NCBI RefSeq assembly: GCF_013388355.1
Contig: NZ_CP058246.1
Span: forward strand, 1,488,001 to 1,552,000
Source: Flavobacterium sp. LPB0248
GTDB taxonomy: Bacteria; Bacteroidota; Bacteroidia; Flavobacteriales; Flavobacteriaceae
Reading direction: 5' to 3'
DNA: 64,000 nt
Position numbers and translations under genes: made by a program. Numbering within the stretch: position 1 is the first letter of the stretch; every line of letters starts with the position of its first letter. Positions 24,687 through 32,466 of the stretch are shown here, in pieces. A model generated the notes under the pieces. That model was not told the DNA's origin and ran no database searches. It was given only the letters and a program-made list of their open reading frames with translations.

Positions 24687-27104
24687 TTATTGCTTTAATA
24701 TTTTTTTCGAATAGGAACCTTTGCTATCAGTAACTTTTACAATGTAAACACCTTTTGGCAGTCGAGAAATTTCTACTTCAGTCTGATTTCCTTTTGCAAA
24801 GTTTACATTCTTCTTTAAAACTGGCTGTCCAGTTACATTGAAAATCTGTACATCGGCACTTCCTTCGTGATTGGTATCTATTTTTAAAGTATTATCTACT
24901 TCATCTGCAAAAATCATCATATCGTTTGAACTTGTACTTTCGGCAATAGTTTGCTCTACTGCTAAAGCACTTTTTGCTGCTGAAGATTCTACTTGCACCA
25001 ATTGCCATTGCTGATTCAAACCTGCTGTATAAGCCCAAACCTGAATATTGGCGCCATTTGCTGTTGAGACATTTTCAACATCAAGCGATTTACCGCTGTT
25101 TACGTTTATAATTTTATAATAACCAGTTCCTAAACTTGTTACTGTCCATTTGAATTCGTTTGAAGATGAAAAAGTTTTCTGCTGTACTTTCAGTCCGTCA
25201 GCTGTTCCATTATTCTCAACCGCCAAATACATTCCCGTCGATTTTACAATAATGTAATAATTACCGCTTCCGTCAGAAACAAATTTCCATCTTTGATTAC
25301 TTCCTCCTCCATTTGTAATGTCATACTGCTGAATTCTGCTTCCGCTTGTTGTCGCATTATCTGCAACATCTAAACCTTTGTTGCTATTTCTCGAAATAAT
25401 ATTGTAATATCCAGGAAATCCTGTTGAACCAGCCGTTACAGTAATTGCGCTTGTTGCTGTTTTAGCACCATCAACAGTAGTTGCAGTAATTGTCGCATTT
25501 CCTGCAGCAATTGCAGAAACCAATCCGTTTGAATTTACAGTAGCAACAGATGTATTGCTTGAACTCCAGTTTACTGCAGTATTTGTAGCATTGCTAGGAG
25601 AAACTGTCGCTGTTAATTGTTGTGACTGACCTGCTGTAAGCGTAGCTGAAGTTGGGCTTACGCTAACTCCCGTAACTGCAACTGGATTTGATGCTCCCCA
25701 AGTAAAAGTAACTGCAGAAGATGCTGGAACTGCATAATTAAATGCTGATGACCCAGAAACTACTTTTATTGTATTTGATGATCCGCCTGAATTATAAATT
25801 ACAAGTGCAGTTGAGCCATCAGGGTTTTTAAATGCAACTGAAGAAATACTTCCGCTTGTGCTTGAAGAACCAATTCTTACTGCACCTGGTTTTACATATT
25901 TAGAAATCTGGCCAATAATATAATACGCTACATTTTTAGTATAACTTGTACTATTATTAACTGTAATAGCACCTAAACAAGTACTGCATCCGCCAGGAGT
26001 ACGAGGCCCTAAACTTGAATTGTTTGCAGCATTCCATTCTAAAACTGTTTTAGACCAGTTATTTGTACTACCGATAACAACGTTTTGCATATGCCAGCCA
26101 AAATCTCCGCTAAAGCTTCCGCCCGAACCAGTGTATTGTTCTGTAAAATAAACGTTTTTGTTGGTTTGAGTTTTTACTGTTGACATAGCTGAGATATTAC
26201 CTAAATACAGGTGGAACGCCGCTCCGTCAACATAAGAACTATTGTTTAAAACATCAATCGGATATGCTGTATTATCGCAATTGTGGTCAAAAGCAATAAT
26301 TTTTATGTTTCCATAACCAGCAGCTGCCATTTGAGGCCCAAGCTGTTGATTGATAAAATTCTTTTGTTCTGTAGAATTCATCAACATACTTGGTTCGTTG
26401 TTCGGATTTTCTGGTTCGTTTTGCGGTGTAATTCCCCAAATATTAATACCTTGTGCTTTCATTGCATCAAAATATTTTACGAAGTATTTTGCATACGCTG
26501 CATAATATTGCGTTTGCAGAGAACCTCCAACCCAAGATCCGTTTGTTTTCATCCAACGTGGCGCAGACCAAGGTGTTGCCAAGATTTTGATGTTGGGATT
26601 AATCAGTAAGATTTTTTTAATGATTGGAACTAAATAAGTCAAATCTGGTCCGTTCAAACTAAAATTGTTCATGTTGGTGTCTCCCGAAGTTTCGTTATAA
26701 CTGTAAGAAGAACTGCTTAAATCTGAAGCGCCAATACTAATGCGAACTACACTTGCATTTAGGCCTGTTGACGGATTGTACAAATCATTTAACAATTGGT
26801 TTTGTTGAGTGGCTGCCATTCCAGAAATAACTTCACAGCTTCCTTCGGTAAGAGTATAACCAAACCCGTCCATTGTTTGATAAGTTGTTCCTGCAGTTAC
26901 TGTTACAGTAGAAGGATTAGTTCCAGAATTGGTTCCGAAACTTACGGTTGCCTGTTGCTGTAATAATTTACTTTGATCTCCTGTAGTCATAAAAGGAGTT
27001 ACTGTCTGAGCATTTAAGCTGTTCATGAATAAAAGCGATCCGCAACATAATAGTTTCAGCGCTTTACTTACCCGATCTGTAGGTGTTTGAGTAGTTTTGT
27101 GCAT
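24687..27104 (-). CDS. Secreted GH30-family glycoside hydrolase with Big_2, ricin-type lectin and type IX sorting domains
   Basis: This 805-residue exported enzyme has a signal peptide ending near SLNAQ. Residues about 60-470 form a GH30 (clan GH-A) domain: acid/base Glu230 in TPQNEPEN and nucleophile Glu322 in YFTEQYTG, with FDGFGYTLTEG-like residues at 78-88. Then come a Big_2 Ig-like domain (about 478-557), a CBM13/ricin-B lectin domain (about 567-706, two QW-type blocks NQRWKFV and NQQWQLV), and a C-terminal type A sorting domain (about 732-805) that directs secretion through the type IX system. GH30 members cleave glucosylceramide, beta-1,6-glucan or xylan; which one cannot be read here. 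The start is the ATG at 27104. It is likely involved in polysaccharide degradation outside the cell. Confidence 0.9.
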   Translation of the reverse strand: MHKTTQTPTDRVSKALKLLCCGSLLFMNSLNAQTVTPFMTTGDQSKLLQQQATVSFGTNSGTNPSTVTVTAGTTYQTMDGFGYTLTEGSCEVISGMAATQQNQLLNDLYNPSTGLNASVVRISIGASDLSSSSYSYNETSGDTNMNNFSLNGPDLTYLVPIIKKILLINPNIKILATPWSAPRWMKTNGSWVGGSLQTQYYAAYAKYFVKYFDAMKAQGINIWGITPQNEPENPNNEPSMLMNSTEQKNFINQQLGPQMAAAGYGNIKIIAFDHNCDNTAYPIDVLNNSSYVDGAAFHLYLGNISAMSTVKTQTNKNVYFTEQYTGSGGSFSGDFGWHMQNVVIGSTNNWSKTVLEWNAANNSSLGPRTPGGCSTCLGAITVNNSTSYTKNVAYYIIGQISKYVKPGAVRIGSSSTSGSISSVAFKNPDGSTALVIYNSGGSSNTIKVVSGSSAFNYAVPASSAVTFTWGASNPVAVTGVSVSPTSATLTAGQSQQLTATVSPSNATNTAVNWSSSNTSVATVNSNGLVSAIAAGNATITATTVDGAKTATSAITVTAGSTGFPGYYNIISRNSNKGLDVADNATTSGSRIQQYDITNGGGSNQRWKFVSDGSGNYYIIVKSTGMYLAVENNGTADGLKVQQKTFSSSNEFKWTVTSLGTGYYKIINVNSGKSLDVENVSTANGANIQVWAYTAGLNQQWQLVQVESSAAKSALAVEQTIAESTSSNDMMIFADEVDNTLKIDTNHEGSADVQIFNVTGQPVLKKNVNFAKGNQTEVEISRLPKGVYIVKVTDSKGSYSKKILKQ

Positions 27105-27481
27105 TCTTTTGTGGTTTTGGTTTGATAATTAGTTTTTCATTATTTATTCAGTTTTATTTTACTAAAACAGCACAATATTATGAGTGTTTTTACAATATCC
27201 TTATTTTTTTTAACTTTACAAATACACATCAAATTAAAAAAATCGATATAACAAAAACTAATCTTATTGTTTTTCAAACCACTAAAAAACAATAATTTAA
27301 AAAATAAAAAATCATAAAAAACTTACCTATCAAAACTGAAATAACTTATCATAAAATAAAAAATCTATACAAATCCTTACAAAATGTGACTTTATCTAGC
27401 AATTAAAGGGCATATGACAATTATCAGGGAAGTAAAAGAAAGATATATTGTATTTTTGCGGTTTACTTAAAATACACTAAA
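27105..27481. other. AT-rich divergent intergenic region
   Basis: No coding frame was recognised. It must hold the promoters of the GH30 gene (no good -7 box seen) and of the haemoglobin gene (box at 27451-27458). The middle is A/T homopolymer-rich. Confidence 0.6.
27451..27458 (+). promoter_or_regulatory. -7 box of the truncated haemoglobin gene
   Basis: TATTTTTG matches TAnnTTTG, 23 bases before the ATG. Confidence 0.55.
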
Positions 27482-27892
27482 ATGACAGCTTTAAAAGATA
27501 TTTCGACAATAGAAGACATTCAGCAAATGGTTAACAGCTTTTATGCAAATGTTAGAAAGGACGATTTAATCGGGCCGATATTTAATGATAAATTGCAAGA
27601 CCGCTGGGAACCACATTTACAAAAAATGTACAATTTCTGGCAGACTATTCTATTTGATGTTCGCGCTTATTCTGGAACACCTTTTCCTCCGCACAAACAA
27701 TTACCAGTAGATAAGACACACTTTGATCGCTGGATTGCCATTTTTAATTCGACGATAGATTCGCAATTTGCAGGCCCAATAACCGAAGAGGCAAAAATGC
27801 GTGCTACTAACATGGCTTTTATGTTTAGCCATAAAATTGAATATTTTAGAAATGCAGAAAATGAAATGAGAAATGCAATAAAAAATTCCTAA
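27482..27892 (+). CDS. Truncated haemoglobin, group III
   Basis: A 136-residue haem protein that binds O2, NO or peroxide in the cytoplasm. The group III pattern is visible: YANVRKDDLIGPIF at 21-34 (family B-helix to E-helix), WEPHLQKMYNFWQTILF at 42-58, the proximal His80 in VDKTHFDRWIAIF, and a short C-terminal helix. Group III members of related bacteria have been linked to NO protection. That would fit the nitrate module, but this gene is 12 kb away, on the other strand, and under its own promoter. Confidence 0.9.
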   Translation: MTALKDISTIEDIQQMVNSFYANVRKDDLIGPIFNDKLQDRWEPHLQKMYNFWQTILFDVRAYSGTPFPPHKQLPVDKTHFDRWIAIFNSTIDSQFAGPITEEAKMRATNMAFMFSHKIEYFRNAENEMRNAIKNS

Positions 27893-27922
27893 AAAATTTC
27901 TTTCAAATAAGAAGTAGAACTT

Positions 27923-27930
27923 TATATTTG
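27923..27930 (+). promoter_or_regulatory. -7 box of the exported protein gene
   Basis: TATATTTG matches TAnnTTTG, about 39 bases before the start at 27969. Confidence 0.5.
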
Positions 27931-27968
27931 ATAAAATGAATTAATCCCAAATCTATACTCTTTTATTT

Positions 27969-28409
27969 ATGAAAAAAGTTATTTTCTTTATTGCAATCTG
28001 TTTCTCATTTTTAAACCAATTATCAGCACAAACAAAAGCTTCTAATTTATACAAAGGTACTGTCGACGGAAAAACTCCGATTACGCTTTATATTCAGACA
28101 TCAGAAAATCAATGTAATGCCGATTTAAGCTATGCAGCGATGTATCGCTACAATAAATCAAAAAATTGGATTCAAATTTATCCTACTCAAAACAAAAAGA
28201 AAGAAAATGAGTTTGTTATGGTTGAACACAATTTCAGTGGTGTTTTAATTTTACAGAAAAGCGGAAATACTTTCACTGGTTTATGGATTAGTCCTGATGC
28301 TAAAAAACAATTGAAAGTAGATGTGAAAGAAACTCCAATGACCAAAAAAGAGATTGAAAACTATGAACAAACAATGGAAAGAGTAAGTTTTGACAATAAC
28401 GACTGCTAA
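27969..28409 (+). CDS. Exported protein of unknown function
   Basis: A 146-residue protein with a signal peptide (cleavage likely after QLSAQ). The mature part is a predicted beta-rich domain: YKGTVDGKTPITLYIQ, AAMYRYNKSKNWIQIY, VMVEHNFSGVLILQ, and GNTFTGLWISPDAK. Repeats of strand-turn-strand with Gly resemble small beta-barrel or lipocalin-like folds. I do not recognise the family. There are two cysteines in the mature chain, one at the C-terminus. Its own promoter precedes it, so it is probably a single gene. Confidence 0.75.
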   Translation: MKKVIFFIAICFSFLNQLSAQTKASNLYKGTVDGKTPITLYIQTSENQCNADLSYAAMYRYNKSKNWIQIYPTQNKKKENEFVMVEHNFSGVLILQKSGNTFTGLWISPDAKKQLKVDVKETPMTKKEIENYEQTMERVSFDNNDC

Positions 28410-28546
28410 AATCATATTTATTTCAGCTCTTTAAAAATCTACAAAAATGCAATAAAAATCAATTTCGAATAAAAATTTTGTGATGGATGATAAAAAATCG
28501 AGTCGTAAATTCGTAATTTTACATTTTAATCTACAACGTTTTCGAA

Positions 28547-30310
28547 ATGAATCCAAATATTGAAACCAATCCGTTATTAGAAAGATTGCCTAAACATTTA
28601 CAGCAATTTATTAAACCTCAAGATTATAGTGATTACACTCCTATCAATCAAGCGGTTTGGCGATATGTGATGCGCAAAAATGTAGATTATCTTTCTAAAG
28701 TAGCACATCATTCTTATTTGGAAGGCTTACGTAAAACAGGAATCGAAATTGATTCTATTCCGAGCATGTACGGCATGAACCGAATTCTAAGTGAAATTGG
28801 CTGGGCAGCGGTTGCCGTTGACGGATTTATTCCGCCAAATGCTTTTATGGAATTTCAGGCTTACAATGTTTTAGTTATTGCGTCTGATATTAGACAATTA
28901 GAACATATTGAATATACACCTGCTCCAGACATTATTCACGAAGGTGCCGGCCACGCTCCTATTATTGCAAATCCCGAATATGCGGAATATTTGAGACGTT
29001 TTGGTGAAATTGGATGCAAAGCAATTTCTTCTCATAAAGATTATCAGATGTATGAAGCGATCCGCTTGCTTTCTATTTTAAAAGAAGCCGAAGATACGCC
29101 TCAAGAAAAAATCGACGAAGCTGAAAAAGCAGTTGCCGATTTGCAAAATGATATGGGCGAATTGTCTGAAATGGCTCAAATAAGAAACCTACATTGGTGG
29201 ACTGTTGAATATGGTTTGATTGGAACTGTTGAAAATCCGAAAATATATGGCGCTGGATTGCTTTCTTCTATTGGTGAAAGCGCCCACTGTATGACCGATA
29301 ATGTAAAGAAAATACCTTATGACATTTCGGCTGCAAATCAGAATTTTGACATTACACAATTACAGCCTCAGTTATATGTGACTCCAAATTTTTCTTATTT
29401 AAGTTTGGTTCTAGAAGAATTTGCCAATAAAATGGCTCTACGAACTGGAGGACTTTCTGGAATTCAAAAACTAATTCAATCGAATGCTTTAGGAACTATC
29501 GAATTAAGCACAGGTTTACAGATTTCAGGAGTTTTCACGAATGTTATTGAAGAAGAAGGAAAGCCAGTTTACATTCAAACAACAGGAAAAACAGCTCTTT
29601 CTTATCGCGAAAAAGAATTGGTTGGTCATGGAACTTTAACGCATCCACATGGGTTTGGAAGTCCGATTGGGAAGCTCAAAGGATTTAATCTCGCAATTGA
29701 AGATATGAGTCCGAAGGATTTACAGGCTTACAGTATCGTAGAAAATGAAACTGTAAAACTGGAATTTGAAGGTAATATTATTGTGGAAGGTGAAATTATT
29801 ACAGGTTCTAGAAATCTTCACGGAGAAATCATTTTAATCAGTTTTAGAAATTGCACCGTTACTCACGGTGAGACTGTTTTGTTTCAGCCTGAGTGGGGTA
29901 ACTATGATATGGCAATTGGTAAAAAAGTGATTTCGGCATTTTCAGGACCAGCCGATGTAAATAGTTTCGACTTAATTAATATTGTTCCGTCAACGAAAAC
30001 GATCAAAGCAAAACATACTGATGAACGTGATGAATTGGAGCATTTGTATGCTTCTGTTCGTGAAATCAGAACGAATAAATCTTCTAAAAACGAACTAAAA
30101 TCTGTTTTTGAAAAACTTAAAAATAATCATTCCAACGACTGGTTGTTGTCTGTTGAAATTGCAGAACTTTTGAAGGATTCAGACAAAAAACAGCTTTTAC
30201 AGGAAGTTTTGGTTTATTTAGATCAATTGAAAGAAAAACGTCCTGAAATTGCACATTTAATTTCTGGCGGATTGGATTTGATTTTTGATAATTTGCCACA
30301 AAGGCACTAA
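28547..30310 (+). CDS. phhA: Aromatic amino acid hydroxylase (phenylalanine 4-monooxygenase type) with C-terminal extension
   Basis: A pterin- and iron-dependent monooxygenase that most likely converts phenylalanine to tyrosine. The non-haem iron ligands are His131 and His136 (IIHEGAGHAP) and Glu221 (LHWWTVEYG), as in bacterial phenylalanine hydroxylase. The catalytic part fills about residues 15-300. The protein is 587 residues, roughly twice the size of the Pseudomonas-type enzyme. The remaining C-terminal half (about 305-587) contains strand-rich segments and a helical end; I do not recognise a domain there. Similar long forms occur in Bacteroidota. The last codons (LPQRH) fall inside a dispersed CACAAAGGCACTAAG repeat that supplies the stop codon. 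The start is the ATG at 28547. Confidence 0.88.
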   Translation: MNPNIETNPLLERLPKHLQQFIKPQDYSDYTPINQAVWRYVMRKNVDYLSKVAHHSYLEGLRKTGIEIDSIPSMYGMNRILSEIGWAAVAVDGFIPPNAFMEFQAYNVLVIASDIRQLEHIEYTPAPDIIHEGAGHAPIIANPEYAEYLRRFGEIGCKAISSHKDYQMYEAIRLLSILKEAEDTPQEKIDEAEKAVADLQNDMGELSEMAQIRNLHWWTVEYGLIGTVENPKIYGAGLLSSIGESAHCMTDNVKKIPYDISAANQNFDITQLQPQLYVTPNFSYLSLVLEEFANKMALRTGGLSGIQKLIQSNALGTIELSTGLQISGVFTNVIEEEGKPVYIQTTGKTALSYREKELVGHGTLTHPHGFGSPIGKLKGFNLAIEDMSPKDLQAYSIVENETVKLEFEGNIIVEGEIITGSRNLHGEIILISFRNCTVTHGETVLFQPEWGNYDMAIGKKVISAFSGPADVNSFDLINIVPSTKTIKAKHTDERDELEHLYASVREIRTNKSSKNELKSVFEKLKNNHSNDWLLSVEIAELLKDSDKKQLLQEVLVYLDQLKEKRPEIAHLISGGLDLIFDNLPQRH

Positions 30311-30318
30311 GACGCGAA
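30297..30318. repeat. GCCACAAAGGCACTAAGACGC repeat unit
   Basis: GCCACAAAGGCACTAAGACG overlaps the last codons and the TAA of the hydroxylase gene. It resembles the CTTTG...CTTAG mosaic stretch at 57571-57630 read on the opposite strand. Confidence 0.45.
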
Positions 30319-30357
30319 GTTTTTTTTTACTAAGTAAAACGTACCGTTTGTCATTTC

Positions 30358-31398
30358 TGTAAATGTTATATAATTCGGTAACAAAATTTAACTTTAATAA
30401 ATTTTGTTGCGATGAGAAATAACAGTCAGGATTCAACATTAGAGAGAAATTATTTAGAGAAGTATCGCTTTTTGATAAAAGAATATGAGCAGGTAAAAAG
30501 CAAGACTCATCCAGTGCATAAAAAGGCGATGGATTTTTACACAGCCAATGACACCTGCCGAAAAAGTTTTTTAAAATATTATAATCGCTATAAGCAGAGC
30601 GGAAAATTAATAGATTTACTGCCTCAAAAACGCGGTCCAAAATATAAAACAAGACGTCCTTTACCTTTTATAGAACAAAAAGTAATTGAATTAAGAGAAA
30701 AAGGAAACAATAAATATGAAATTGTTAGTATCTTAAATCCCAGATTAGGAAAACATACACCTTCATATTCTGGAGTTTATAATATTTTAAAACGGCATAA
30801 AATAAACAGGTTAACTCCGAAGATTAAAAAGAATCATCAGAAAATAATCAAGGAAAGAATGGGACAGCTGGGTCATATTGATTGTCATTATTTAAGTAAA
30901 AGTATAATTCGTGGAGAAAACAAAAAGCTTTATTTAGTCTGTGTAATTGATGATTACAGCCGGATTGCTTGGGCTGAATTAGTTTCAGATATTACCAGTT
31001 TAACAGTAATGTTTGCTTCATTAAAATGTTTAAATATCTTAAGCAGCCATTATGAAATAAAATTTGAAGAGATATTATCTGATAATGGAGCTGAATTTGG
31101 ACCTAAAACAAGCAAAGTAAAAAGCCAGCATCCTTTTGAAAGAATGCTTATGGAATTAGGCATAGTGCACAGATATACAAAGCCATATAGACCACAGACA
31201 AACGGTAAAGTAGAGCGCTTTTGGAGAACTCTAGAAGAAGATTTATTAAGAGATACTGATTTTGATTCTCAAGAAGAACTAAAAGAAGAATTATTACAAT
31301 ACTTATATTATTATAATCATGAAAGACCGCATCAAGGTATTGATGGTAAAAAACCGATCGAAATGATAAATCCGTTACCGAAATAAGTGACTTTTACA
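30358..31398 (+). mobile_element. IS481-like insertion sequence, complete, 1041 bp
   Basis: The ends are imperfect inverted repeats of 25 bp matching at 20 positions: 30358-30382 starts TGTAAATG and ends TTCGGTAAC, and 31374-31398 reads GTTACCGAA...TTTTACA. The right repeat contains the transposase stop codon. The element is flanked by ATTTC on both sides (30353-30357 and 31399-31403), a 5-bp target duplication. Removing the element and one ATTTC restores a perfect 21-bp left arm of a palindromic repeat. The single gene inside encodes a DDE transposase. The intact frame suggests recent insertion, possibly still active. Confidence 0.9.
30412..31386 (+). CDS. IS481-type DDE transposase
   Basis: The 324-residue protein has an N-terminal helix-turn-helix region (KTRRPLPFIEQKVIELREKG, NKYEIVSILNPRLGKHTPSY about 85-120) and an rve integrase core. 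The acidic triad is visible: first Asp in GHIDCHYLSK (near 156), second in LSDNGAEFG (near 223), and Glu in KVERFWRTLEED (near 269). RPHQGIDGKKP near the end is the usual C-terminal block. It cuts and joins the element's terminal repeats. The stop TAA at 31384 lies inside the right terminal repeat, an arrangement that saves space in small IS elements. Confidence 0.9.
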   Translation: MRNNSQDSTLERNYLEKYRFLIKEYEQVKSKTHPVHKKAMDFYTANDTCRKSFLKYYNRYKQSGKLIDLLPQKRGPKYKTRRPLPFIEQKVIELREKGNNKYEIVSILNPRLGKHTPSYSGVYNILKRHKINRLTPKIKKNHQKIIKERMGQLGHIDCHYLSKSIIRGENKKLYLVCVIDDYSRIAWAELVSDITSLTVMFASLKCLNILSSHYEIKFEEILSDNGAEFGPKTSKVKSQHPFERMLMELGIVHRYTKPYRPQTNGKVERFWRTLEEDLLRDTDFDSQEELKEELLQYLYYYNHERPHQGIDGKKPIEMINPLPK

Positions 31399-31522
31399 AT
31401 TTCGACGAAGGAGACCCGAGCGATAGCGAACAGGCGAAGCAAATCTCCGCAAGTAACTCCGCAACGAAAAACCAATCTTTGTCGAGCTTCTCGTGGAGAT
31501 TTCTCCTTCGTCGAAATGACAA
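31399..31522. repeat. Right part of a 129-bp palindromic repeat split by the IS
   Basis: The right arm at 31502-31522 (TCTCCTTCGTCGAAATGACA and one more A) is the perfect 21-base complement of the left arm restored from 30348-30357 joined to 31404-31414. Nested arms AAATCTCCGCAAG (31440-31452) and CTCGTGGAGATTT (31488-31502 region) suggest a second stem inside. Arms of the type TTTCGACGAAGGAGA...CTTCGTCGAAATGACA recur in Bacteroidota genomes. No coding frame is visible. Confidence 0.75.
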
Positions 31523-31641
31523 GATTGTGAAAAGTAAGCTTGTAAAAACGATAGAATAATTCAGTATTAAATCATTTTAACCCTTTAATCCGTGACAAAA
31601 AAACTTTGTCACTATGTTCATTTGCCTCTTTTACCCTCTTC

Positions 31642-32271
31642 TTACAATTTCAAATCCTGAGTCAGCTCCGTTTCAGATTCAATAGTTTTTCCATTATATT
31701 GTAGTTTCCATCCCATTGAATTTGTCATGATTAAAATCTTAGATAATTCGCTTATCAACCGATTTTGAGCATTGGTTTTTAGGGTTGAGTTTTCAATTTT
31801 CTTAGCCAGATTGGCTTTTACAGATTTATTGATTTTATTGTAATCATCGCCTGTAAACGGATTCAGTTTGCTTTGCTCAACATCATAAAACTGAATATCT
31901 GGATTTATAGTAATTTCTTCTTTTGGAATATTTAAAATCGTGATCGTTTTGTTTTTTTCATCAATATCATATTTCATTTGATGCAGATCGTAAGCAACCG
32001 TTACGTTTGCATTGACCACAATAAGTGCTTTTTTCTCAAAAGAAATCATGTCCATCAAATACTTCTGCTGATTTTTATAAGTGATGACTTCTGAGAAATG
32101 CCCTTCGGTAACAACCAATTTCCCAACATTAAGAATCTGCTGCTGAATTAAATTGGTATTGTATTCAATATCTGAATCGTCTTCTTTTTTGAACTGGCAA
32201 TATTTAAATCCCAGAACAATTATTAAAACGATAACTCCGACACCTATAATTCTTTTGATCAAGTTTTGCAT
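31642..32271 (-). CDS. DUF4230 membrane-anchored protein
   Basis: A 209-residue protein with an N-terminal transmembrane helix (about residues 6-24, IIGVGVIVLIIVLGFKYC) and an extracytoplasmic domain. The DUF4230 pattern is visible: LQNVGKLVV-type strand (QQILNVGKLVVTEGHFSEV), ALIVVNANVTVAYDLHQMKY and ITILNIPKEEITINPDIQFYD, then a helical C-terminal part. Function unknown. It lies between the IS region and TamL and is followed on its own strand by no recognisable terminator apart from a hairpin (31592-31612) without a T run. Confidence 0.85.
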   Translation of the reverse strand: MQNLIKRIIGVGVIVLIIVLGFKYCQFKKEDDSDIEYNTNLIQQQILNVGKLVVTEGHFSEVITYKNQQKYLMDMISFEKKALIVVNANVTVAYDLHQMKYDIDEKNKTITILNIPKEEITINPDIQFYDVEQSKLNPFTGDDYNKINKSVKANLAKKIENSTLKTNAQNRLISELSKILIMTNSMGWKLQYNGKTIESETELTQDLKL

Positions 32272-32320
32272 TCCTCTAAAATATTTTAGACCAATTTACT
32301 CCTTTTTTTTCTTTTTTTTC

Positions 32321-32444
32321 GCCACGAATTCACGAATTTTCGCTAATTCCTTTGGGTTAAAAATATGGAAGTATTTCACAAATCAAATTCGAAAAATTCG
32401 GCCTAGCTAGCCAACAAATTAAAAATAATTCGTGAATTCGTAGC
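32321..32444. repeat. CCACGAATTCACGAATT inverted repeat, spaced
   Basis: GCCACGAATTCACGAATT at 32321-32338 faces AATTCGTGAATTCGTAGC at 32427-32444 (17 of 18 paired), with 88 bases between. The left arm is identical to the one at 23290. Confidence 0.65.
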
Positions 32445-32466
32445 TAATCGATCCCAGCAAATAAAT

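Noticed and set aside
31592..31612. Hairpin GTGACAAA/TTTGTCAC as a terminator
   Set aside because: Neither side has a T run, so it is not a Rho-independent terminator by sequence.
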